Source: DASPKA01 sp035628335 (GTDB lineage Bacteria > Patescibacteriota > Doudnabacteria > UBA920). From it: a stretch of DNA of 12,138 nucleotides. A model generated the notes under the pieces. The model was not told the origin of the DNA and did not search any database. It saw only the letters and a program-made list of their open reading frames with translations. The position numbers were made by a program, and so were the translations under genes. Of the stretch, positions 7,029 through 12,138 are shown one piece after another. The DNA lies in NCBI GenBank assembly GCA_035628335.1, contig DASPKA010000131.1:1-12138 (forward strand). Direction: 5' to 3'. How positions within the stretch are numbered: the stretch's first letter is position 1; each line of letters starts with the position of its first letter.

Positions 7029-7048
7029 TGGGTATTTCCTTGGGAAAC
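7029..7048. repeat. Right arm of 20-bp perfect inverted repeat
   Basis: TGGGTATTTCCTTGGGAAAC mirrors 6850-6869 with no mismatch. No matching short direct repeats flank the two arms (AAAGTAA on the left, GGGCCAG on the right), so target-site duplication of a simple transposon is not seen. No T-tract follows the right arm, so it does not look like an intrinsic terminator. Confidence 0.95.
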
Positions 7049-7090
7049 GGGCCAGCGCTCAGGGTCTTGAACAGTTACTCCATCCATAAA

Positions 7091-7120
7091 TTGACAGGCG
7101 TGTTTTTTGTTTCATATACT
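7091..7120 (+). promoter_or_regulatory. Near-consensus sigma70-type promoter for the YfhO operon
   Basis: A perfect -35 box TTGACA (7091-7096) and a TATACT -10 box (7115-7120) are separated by 18 bp. Transcription should start near 7127, about 9 nt before the ATG at 7136. The promoter lies 43 bp beyond the structured element and should drive 7136 through at least 11220. Its position rules against a start codon upstream of it for the YfhO gene. Confidence 0.8.
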
Positions 7121-7135
7121 AAATGTAACTGTAAA

Positions 7136-9640
7136 ATGAAAAAAATTTTTGAGAGCTTTAAGCAGAATTTACCCCAACTGAGCACAATATTTTTTGTGGT
7201 TTTTTTTGTTTTATTCCCATTATTGTTTGGCGGGTATATGTTTTATGACCAGGAGCAGATTGGTTTTTACTATCCGCAAAGTTTTTTCCATGATGCCCAA
7301 GTCGCGCGTGGAAACCTACCGCAATGGAATAACGCATATTTTGGAGGTATTTCTGTGGGCTTAGACCAGTTTGTCAGCTCGTATTACCCGGTTAATGTAT
7401 TGCTCTTTAAGTTTTTTTCTTTTTTTACTGCCCACCACCTGAGTATTTTTATATCTATTCTAGCTAGTTGCTTACTTGTATACTGGTTTGGGAAGATGAA
7501 TGGATTTAGTAAAAACGCTGCGTTGGTCGTTTCGTTGTCATACTTATCAGCACTTACCTTTGAGTGGCTTGACATTGGCACTACTGCCGGCCATGCTTTT
7601 TTAGTTTTACCTGTCTTATGCATAGCGCTGTTTAAAATTGACAGAGAGGAACATAAATGGCTGTTTACATTTGTTGGGGCAGTTGGGCTCGCTGTTGGAT
7701 TTCTTGCCGGGTTTATACAGATCGTTTTTTATGCCTGCGCGGTGGCCGGTTTTTACGCGATTTATCTTGACTGGCACCGCAAGGCAAAGGGTCTGCGGAG
7801 ATTTAAGTGCATATTTTTTTTGGCACTGATAGGTATAGTAGGGGTAATCTTGGGCGGCTGGCAGATTTGGCCATCGGTATTCCTCGTTTCTGAGTCAGTC
7901 AGGACTGCAACCTATGCCATGCAACAGGCTGATATCCCGGGTCCAAACGAGCTCCTTACTCTGTTTTTACCAGACTATATCCGACTTCCTTTTTTGGGTG
8001 GGGGCGCTGCAGGGTTTTATACTGGAGCATTGTCTTTTTTCATCATACTTCTAAGTTTGTTTTTCTGGATACGTAAGGGCACAGAGAGGTTTTTCGCGCT
8101 GGCATATTTGCTAATTCTAGGATTAGCATTTCGATTGCCTGTATTTTCATTTTTAAATGACCATATTCCTCCGTTTTCCCATTTTGGTGGGCAATTTCGG
8201 TGGATGGTTATGGGGGCGTTTCCTTTGGCGTTTCTCGCCGGTTTTGGTTACCAGAAGTTAGTTGATACTTCAGTGAGCCAATCGCTGAGTGAGAAACAAA
8301 AAAATAGATTTTTAAAATATTCGGGGATTGCTTTGCTTACCCTTATTGCAGGTGTAGTATTTTTTAATATTGGTGTATGGTATGTACTCAAGCGCTCGGA
8401 TTTGCAGGAGAAATTATTGTCCCTATATTTAGAAAGGAGGACCCTACAGTTTACTATTGAACATTATTTGCAAGTCTTAAGAGTCGCATTGGAAGAGTTT
8501 CAAAATATATTTTCATTATTAAATTACAAAATGGTTGTCCCGTTACTGCTGCTTGTATTTGCTTACTTGCTGCTTTGGTTTTATTTGCGAAAGAAGTTTC
8601 GTGTTACGTTGTTTGAAAAGCTTGGATTGGTCTTGATAGTCTGCAACCTACTCTTTGTATATAGCGCGCAGTTTGGGGCCGCGTTGCTTCCGCAGCGGAT
8701 TTTGGATATTAATAATCCACCTCCATTAGCGCAAAAAGTAAAAGAGCACAACGATCCAAACAGTTACCGAATTGCGGGGTTTTTGATTAGTGACTCTTTA
8801 TTTTGGAAAGCATCAAGTAAACGTATATTTACTCCTGAAGAAAATACGAAGATTTATCTCGACCTACTCGTAAATAACACAAATGTCTTTTATAGTATTC
8901 AAAGGTTGGACGGTATGGAGCCATACGCCACTCTGCGTCATAACCAGATTTTGAGCACGGTAATTTTTCCTCCCGGTTTAAACATATTTGACCCTAAATC
9001 GCCAGCTATTACAGCAGATGAGTTGAACAAACTGATGAATACATCTGTTTTTAGACAAGCAGTCAACATTGAAGAAAAGGTAAAAGACTTTATACTTAAG
9101 CTGCCTTTATTGTCAGCGTATAATGTAAAATTTATATATTCCCTAATCCCTCTTCAGCATCCTTCTCTCAAACATATTCCGTTGTCAAACGTGTCTGTGG
9201 TTGGCATTCCATTATATTTGTACGAAAATATGGACTATCTTCCACGGGTGTACTTTGCTAAAAATTCTGAATTTTTTACAGGCAACCCAAATGAGTTAAT
9301 TTTAAAAATGATAGAAAATACTGATTTTAAAAATAAGACTTTTATTGAATGCGCCACATGCGAAAAAATGAATGATAATACTTTGGGTAACGTAGAAATT
9401 GTGAGTTATGAAAATGGATTTGTGAAACTAAAAACTTACAGTGAGCATGGCGGTTACTTAGTGTTTGGAGAGTCTTTCAACCCTGGGTGGAAGGCGCAAG
9501 TAGATGGGCAACATACTCCAATATATAACGCAAATTACATTTTTCAAGCTATATTTGTCCCTAAAGGAGAACATCAGGTTGAATTTAAGTTTAGTAATAA
9601 AAATTTATGGAATCTAAAAAAACTATTTACCAAAAAGTAA
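7136..9640 (+). CDS. YfhO-family multi-spanning membrane protein (GT-C-like)
   Basis: An 834-residue protein. Residues 18-35 form the first membrane span. The outer loop then has FYDQEQIGFYYP (36-47), whose acidic residues D38 and E40 sit where GT-C enzymes place the catalytic aspartate, followed by LPQWNNAYFGGISVGLDQFVSSYYPVNVL (61-89), the hallmark W-N-x-x-x-F-G-G and YP-x-N-x-L of YfhO. A dozen or so further spans run to about 510. The C-terminal part is soluble and ends in GYLVFGESFNPGWKAQVDG (773-791) and VPKGEHQVEFKF (808-819), the typical YfhO tail. B. subtilis YfhO is known to work with the GT2 CsbB to add GlcNAc to lipoteichoic acid; the GT2 at 10475 could be the counterpart here. 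The frame is open back to a GTG at 7001, but that extension encodes hairpin sequence and precedes the promoter, so MKKIFESF at 7136 is the chosen start. No Shine-Dalgarno is present. Confidence 0.88.
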   Translation: MKKIFESFKQNLPQLSTIFFVVFFVLFPLLFGGYMFYDQEQIGFYYPQSFFHDAQVARGNLPQWNNAYFGGISVGLDQFVSSYYPVNVLLFKFFSFFTAHHLSIFISILASCLLVYWFGKMNGFSKNAALVVSLSYLSALTFEWLDIGTTAGHAFLVLPVLCIALFKIDREEHKWLFTFVGAVGLAVGFLAGFIQIVFYACAVAGFYAIYLDWHRKAKGLRRFKCIFFLALIGIVGVILGGWQIWPSVFLVSESVRTATYAMQQADIPGPNELLTLFLPDYIRLPFLGGGAAGFYTGALSFFIILLSLFFWIRKGTERFFALAYLLILGLAFRLPVFSFLNDHIPPFSHFGGQFRWMVMGAFPLAFLAGFGYQKLVDTSVSQSLSEKQKNRFLKYSGIALLTLIAGVVFFNIGVWYVLKRSDLQEKLLSLYLERRTLQFTIEHYLQVLRVALEEFQNIFSLLNYKMVVPLLLLVFAYLLLWFYLRKKFRVTLFEKLGLVLIVCNLLFVYSAQFGAALLPQRILDINNPPPLAQKVKEHNDPNSYRIAGFLISDSLFWKASSKRIFTPEENTKIYLDLLVNNTNVFYSIQRLDGMEPYATLRHNQILSTVIFPPGLNIFDPKSPAITADELNKLMNTSVFRQAVNIEEKVKDFILKLPLLSAYNVKFIYSLIPLQHPSLKHIPLSNVSVVGIPLYLYENMDYLPRVYFAKNSEFFTGNPNELILKMIENTDFKNKTFIECATCEKMNDNTLGNVEIVSYENGFVKLKTYSEHGGYLVFGESFNPGWKAQVDGQHTPIYNANYIFQAIFVPKGEHQVEFKFSNKNLWNLKKLFTKK

Positions 9641-10470
9641 AGGACTTTCTGTGTTGCCCGCTATGCCGTTCAAGCTTAAGCGAAAAACTTACGTGCATAA
9701 ACCATGGCAGTTTTAAGGGCGAAGCTAGCCGGCTTTTCCTCATTGAGCCGGACAAGGGCAGTAGTTTTGAGGAAAAGCACTTAACTGGCGTAAACATTTT
9801 AAAATCTTTTTTAAAGCGGTACCCAAAGGTGTACTACCTGATTTGGTATATTTTTTGCCCAGTTTGGCTGACTGGCAAAAGGCCATCATATGTAGCTCAG
9901 ATTTTGCCGTCAAATTCAACAGTGATCAACTTAGGGTCCGGACCCAGACGCATTCATGAAGACTTTATAAATATAGATGTCATGCCTTTTTCAGAAGTAG
10001 ATATTATTGCTGACGCAACCAAATTACCGTTCAAAGACGGTTCCTTAGACGCCGTTGTTAATGAGTCATTACTAGAACACGTTGCTGACCCTATTTCTGT
10101 AGTTATGGAGATCACACGCGTGTTGAAGCCTGGTGGTCTTTTGTACGTGAGCACCCCTTTTATGACCCCATATCACGGATCTCCTGAAGACTTTAATCGG
10201 TGGACAACCCATGGTTTGAGGGTGCTCCTGGCTGAGTATGAGGTTGTTGAAGAAGGGGTTGACGGCGGCCCGTGGAGCGCGCTGTTAAATTTTTGCGCTT
10301 ATTGGTTTGGCTCTGTGCTTTCTTTTGGTTCCAAAAAAGCCGCTCCGTTCTTAGCCTTTGCTTTTATGTTAGTTTTGGGTCCATTAAAGATTTTCGATTA
10401 TATTTTCGCGCGTTTACCAGGCAGCGATGCCGTGGCCGCACAGTTATATATAATAGGTAGAAAAAAGTAA
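9607..10470 (+). CDS. Class I SAM-dependent methyltransferase with N-terminal zinc-ribbon
   Basis: A 287-residue protein whose start lies 34 bp inside the end of the YfhO gene, in another frame. The first 50 residues look like a Trm112-type zinc-binding segment: C17-P-L-C20, then C30-x2-H33, followed by SRLFLIEPD. The methyltransferase core has motif I TVINLGSGPRR (105-115), an acidic ribose-binding position in FINIDVMP (120-127), ADATKLPFKDGSLDAVV (135-151), LLEHVADP (155-162) and VLKPGGLLYVSTPF (172-185). HGSPEDFNRWT (190-200) is a conserved post-core motif of this subfamily. The C-terminus has two hydrophobic stretches (about 222-242 and 246-268) that may bind the membrane. A role in methylating a sugar or lipid-linked glycan is inferred from context only. 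The overlap and the lack of a Shine-Dalgarno suggest coupling with the YfhO gene. Confidence 0.85.
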   Translation: MESKKTIYQKVKDFLCCPLCRSSLSEKLTCINHGSFKGEASRLFLIEPDKGSSFEEKHLTGVNILKSFLKRYPKVYYLIWYIFCPVWLTGKRPSYVAQILPSNSTVINLGSGPRRIHEDFINIDVMPFSEVDIIADATKLPFKDGSLDAVVNESLLEHVADPISVVMEITRVLKPGGLLYVSTPFMTPYHGSPEDFNRWTTHGLRVLLAEYEVVEEGVDGGPWSALLNFCAYWFGSVLSFGSKKAAPFLAFAFMLVLGPLKIFDYIFARLPGSDAVAAQLYIIGRKK

Positions 10471-10474
10471 TTGT

Positions 10475-11206
10475 ATGTTACTATCTGTAATTATTCCAGT
10501 TTATAATGAAGAAGAGACAATAAAAAAAATTGTTGATTTAGTTGTTGCCGCGCCAGTTTTAAAAGAGGTAGTTTTAGTCGACGATGGGTCTAAAGACAGT
10601 TCCGGTGCCAAAATAGCCGAGATAGTAGCAGGTTTTCATATAAGCCAATTTTGTGAAAGGATCGTTGCTATAACGCAGAACAACGCCGGTAAGGGCGCTG
10701 CGCTAAAAACAGGTATAGCCGCTGCAACAGGGGACATTATACTCTTCCAAGACGCAGATTTGGAATATGACCCAAAAGATTACCGTTCGATGATTGATCC
10801 AATCATCCAAGGCAAAGTTCGGGCAACCATGGGTTCAAGACTTTTGTTTAAAAAACAAAATATTTGGGCTAATAAAGGTCCACTCTTGATATACCTGCGC
10901 AATCATTTAGGTGTAAGTGTTATTGCTTGGTTTACTAACCTCCTCTACTGGGAAAAGGCCACAGACTATGAAGGGTGTTATAAAGCATTTGAAGCCGGTA
11001 TGTTAAAAAATCTGTCCATTGAGACCAATGGTTTCGACATAGATAATGAAATTATTTGCAAACTATTCAGATTAGGGAATGAGATTGCTGAGGTGCCCAT
11101 ACATTACTATCCGAGAAGTTATGGTGATGGAAAAAAAATTAAATTTAAAGATGGATTGAAAATTTTAAAAACTATTCTTATCTGGCGCTTTAAACATATA
11201 AAGTAA
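10475..11206 (+). CDS. GT2 glycosyltransferase, polyprenyl-phosphate-sugar synthase-like (DPM1-like)
   Basis: A 243-residue soluble GT-A enzyme. SVIIPVYNEEETI (4-16) is the nucleotide-binding start, VLVDDGSKDSS (33-43) follows, NNAGKGAALKTGIAAATGDIILFQDADLEYDP (69-100) includes the DAD metal site (D93, D95), and the second half has TMGSR (118-122), TDYEGCYKAF (163-172) and HYYPRSYGDGKKI (210-222). These are the features of dolichyl-phosphate mannose synthase-like enzymes, which load a sugar from a nucleotide donor onto a polyprenyl phosphate on the cytoplasmic face. It lacks the C-terminal membrane spans of GtrB/CsbB types. It sits 4 bp after the methyltransferase gene and 14 bp before a second YfhO gene. 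No Shine-Dalgarno is seen; a TATAAT hexamer at 10449-10454 has no matching -35 and may be chance. The sugar cannot be read. Confidence 0.88.
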   Translation: MLLSVIIPVYNEEETIKKIVDLVVAAPVLKEVVLVDDGSKDSSGAKIAEIVAGFHISQFCERIVAITQNNAGKGAALKTGIAAATGDIILFQDADLEYDPKDYRSMIDPIIQGKVRATMGSRLLFKKQNIWANKGPLLIYLRNHLGVSVIAWFTNLLYWEKATDYEGCYKAFEAGMLKNLSIETNGFDIDNEIICKLFRLGNEIAEVPIHYYPRSYGDGKKIKFKDGLKILKTILIWRFKHIK

Positions 11207-11207
11207 T

Positions 11208-11213
11208 TAGTAT
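11208..11213 (+). promoter_or_regulatory. Possible -10 box directly before the second YfhO gene
   Basis: TAGTAT ends 7 nt before the ATG at 11221, and the same hexamer precedes the GT4 start at 1940. No -35 box is recognisable at 16-19 bp. If it is active, the transcript would be leaderless. It is a weak call in AT-rich DNA. Confidence 0.3.
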
Positions 11214-11220
11214 TTTTGTT

Positions 11221-12138
11221 ATGGACAAGTATTTTTCAAAACCTATCTTAGTAGCTTTATTTTGGGTAGCAGCAGTGGCAGCCTTGTTTTTCCCACTTTT
11301 ATATGGAAGGGTACTGCTCCCGACGGATTCTGACTTAAACGTTTATTATTACCCTGTATTTGATTTTTTTGCCAAAGCGTTGCAGTCAGGCCAGTCTTTT
11401 CTTTGGATGCCACATATATTTACAGGTTTTCCTGTGTATCTTAGTCAAGTGGGCGGATTTCTTGATCCTGTAAACATACTTCTTGGTAAGTTATTTTTAA
11501 CACCAGGCTTAGTTGAGTTGCGTGTTATTCTTGATGTGATTTTGGTGTACCTGTTTTCGTACCTATTAGGTAAGGCACTTGGTTTGTCAAATTTCGCTTC
11601 CGCATTAATAGGTCCGAGTTACATCATTGGAATTGACTGGCTGTATCTTTCAAATCCCTTAATAGCTAACTCGCTTTTTTTACTTCCGCTTCTGCTGTGG
11701 GTTACGGTACGAACCACTAATGTAAGTTCAGTACGTGAAAAAATTAAATACTCAGTATTGGGAGGTATAGGACTCGGATGGGCTGTATTGTCAGGTTACA
11801 CTCAAGTAGTTTTTTATGCCTTAGTTTTGACAGGAATGTATGTAATACTGTATTCCATTTTGAATCGCGTAGGTGTTAAGCGTAGTTTAGAGCTGTGCGG
11901 TTGGTTTGGCTTGCTTTGTGCAATAGGTTTTATTTTGGGATTACCTCAAATTTTGCCAGCGTTAAAGTTTTTACATCTTACTTCACGAGCAGATGTGGCT
12001 AATTATACGCAGGCAACGCTAAAGTCAATTAGTCCTGGAGATTTTTTGTTGTTTTTTTTACCACCCAATTTTTATTTTCCATATGTAACTTCGGGACGCT
12101 TTCCACTATACGTAGGGCCAGTTTGGGCTGGCTTGGGC
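11221..12138 (+). CDS. YfhO-family membrane protein, N-terminal part (runs off the window)
   Basis: An open frame of 306 codons from ATG 11221 to the window end, with no stop. It begins MDKYFSKPILVALFWVAAVA, with a first membrane span at about 9-27. The outer loop has LLPTDSDLNVYYYPVFDFF (32-50), where D36 and D38 match the acidic position of the YfhO at 7136. FLWMPHIFTGFPVYLSQVGGFLDPVNILLG continues the family pattern, and SGYTQVVFYALVLTGMYV parallels AGFIQIVFYACAVAGFYAIY of the first copy. The two are therefore paralogues, although clearly diverged. It follows the GT2 gene by 14 bp, so the two are probably cotranscribed, and it is a candidate user of the lipid-linked sugar that the GT2 may make. 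The C-terminal half is not visible. Confidence 0.85.
   Translation, partial: MDKYFSKPILVALFWVAAVAALFFPLLYGRVLLPTDSDLNVYYYPVFDFFAKALQSGQSFLWMPHIFTGFPVYLSQVGGFLDPVNILLGKLFLTPGLVELRVILDVILVYLFSYLLGKALGLSNFASALIGPSYIIGIDWLYLSNPLIANSLFLLPLLLWVTVRTTNVSSVREKIKYSVLGGIGLGWAVLSGYTQVVFYALVLTGMYVILYSILNRVGVKRSLELCGWFGLLCAIGFILGLPQILPALKFLHLTSRADVANYTQATLKSISPGDFLLFFLPPNFYFPYVTSGRFPLYVGPVWAGLG

Larger units (their letters stand above)
6850..7048. ncRNA. Candidate structured non-coding RNA or DNA element, family not recognised
   Basis: A 199-bp element lies in the 294-bp gap between the GT2/GT-C gene and the YfhO gene. Its ends form a perfect 20-bp inverted repeat (6850-6869 with 7029-7048). Inside are three good hairpins. 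P2 pairs 6892-6900 with 6904-6912 (9 bp, AGA loop), with CCG 6881-6883 able to pair with CGG 6916-6918. P3 pairs 6927-6934 with 6940-6946 around AATTA, with one bulged T. P4 spans 6970-7017: GAGTAGCCTTG pairs with CAAGGCgTACTC, then a symmetric GGA/GGA internal loop, then ACTCG pairs with CGAGT and a short cap. The hand-counted GC is about 59%, well above the flanking AT-rich genes. No frame gives a convincing protein. I see no conserved core of RNase P, tmRNA, SRP RNA, 6S RNA or a common riboswitch. The transcribed strand is unknown, because the symmetry allows either; no clear promoter precedes it. A DNA-level role, such as a mobile or recombination element, remains possible. Confidence 0.55.

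Noticed and set aside
6991..7048. tRNA-like stretch (CCCCGAGTGG resembles the D-arm of serine or leucine tRNAs)
   Set aside because: No anticodon stem can be formed after it and there is no T-arm GGTTCRA or closing acceptor strand. The bases are better used in hairpin P4 and the terminal repeat.
6850..7048. Known large RNAs: RNase P, tmRNA, SRP RNA, 6S RNA, common riboswitches, hammerhead ribozyme
   Set aside because: Their conserved core sequences were looked for and not seen. Divergent members cannot be excluded by eye.
6850..7048. Simple MITE-type insertion with terminal inverted repeats
   Set aside because: No flanking target-site duplication is visible and the interior contains several independent hairpins. 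Still possible if copies exist elsewhere in the genome.
7029..7064. Intrinsic terminator after the GT2/GT-C gene
   Set aside because: The inverted repeat arms are 159 bp apart and no T-tract follows. None of the other gene ends shows a hairpin plus T-run either.
7001..7135. A 45-residue N-terminal extension of the YfhO protein from GTG 7001
   Set aside because: It translates part of hairpin P4 and the right inverted-repeat arm, has no family resemblance, and lies upstream of the strong promoter at 7091-7120. MKKIFESF at 7136 is the natural start before the first membrane span.
1..12138. CRISPR array, prophage, insertion sequence with transposase, or alternative genetic code
   Set aside because: No spaced direct repeats, transposase or phage genes were seen, and TGA acts as a stop at the ends of several genes (161, 3064, 4661, 6841).

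Overview
This window looks like part of a surface-glycan (polysaccharide, lipid-linked glycan or glycoprotein) gene cluster from a bacterium with AT-rich coding DNA and the standard genetic code (TGA is a stop for several genes). It holds nine complete or partial-plus-complete glycan genes on the + strand and one methyltransferase on the - strand. Only one start (4658) has a clear Shine-Dalgarno sequence. Several others have a -10 box within 7-15 nt of the start codon. The mix of genes (EX7E-variant GT4 enzymes, a GT2/GT-C fusion, YfhO-type membrane proteins) and the compact layout would fit a Patescibacteria/CPR-type genome, but this is inference, and other phyla carry such loci.

Layout. 1-161: 3' end of a sugar-nucleotide epimerase/dehydratase. 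158-1207: GT4 glycosyltransferase, overlapping it by ATGA. 1218-1847 (-): class I SAM methyltransferase, convergent with the GT4. 1848-1939: short divergent promoter region. 1940-3064: second GT4. 3087-4661: large FAD-dependent oxidoreductase of the amine-oxidase/HemY-like superfamily. 4658-6841: a natural fusion of a cytoplasmic Alg5/DPM1-like GT2 with a multi-spanning GT-C glycosyltransferase. 6842-7135: a 294-bp non-coding gap holding a GC-rich, highly structured element of unknown family (6850-7048), then a near-consensus promoter. 7136-9640: YfhO-family membrane protein. 9607-10470: methyltransferase with an N-terminal zinc-ribbon. 10475-11206: soluble polyprenyl-phosphate-sugar synthase-like GT2. 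11221-12138: N-terminal part of a second YfhO-family protein that runs off the window.

How the genes may work together. The GT4 enzymes would use nucleotide sugars on the cytoplasmic face, and the epimerase would supply one of them. The GT2 modules resemble enzymes that move a sugar from a nucleotide donor to polyprenyl phosphate, and the GT-C/YfhO proteins resemble enzymes that use such lipid-linked sugars on the outer face of the membrane. The window shows this donor-synthase plus GT-C pairing twice, once fused in one chain and once as separate genes. No polymerase, Wzx-type flippase or chain-length regulator is visible here.

The most unusual item is the element at 6850-7048. Its ends form a perfect 20-bp inverted repeat that encloses several strong internal hairpins. 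It is about 59% GC by hand count, encodes no credible protein, and matches no RNA family that I recognise.
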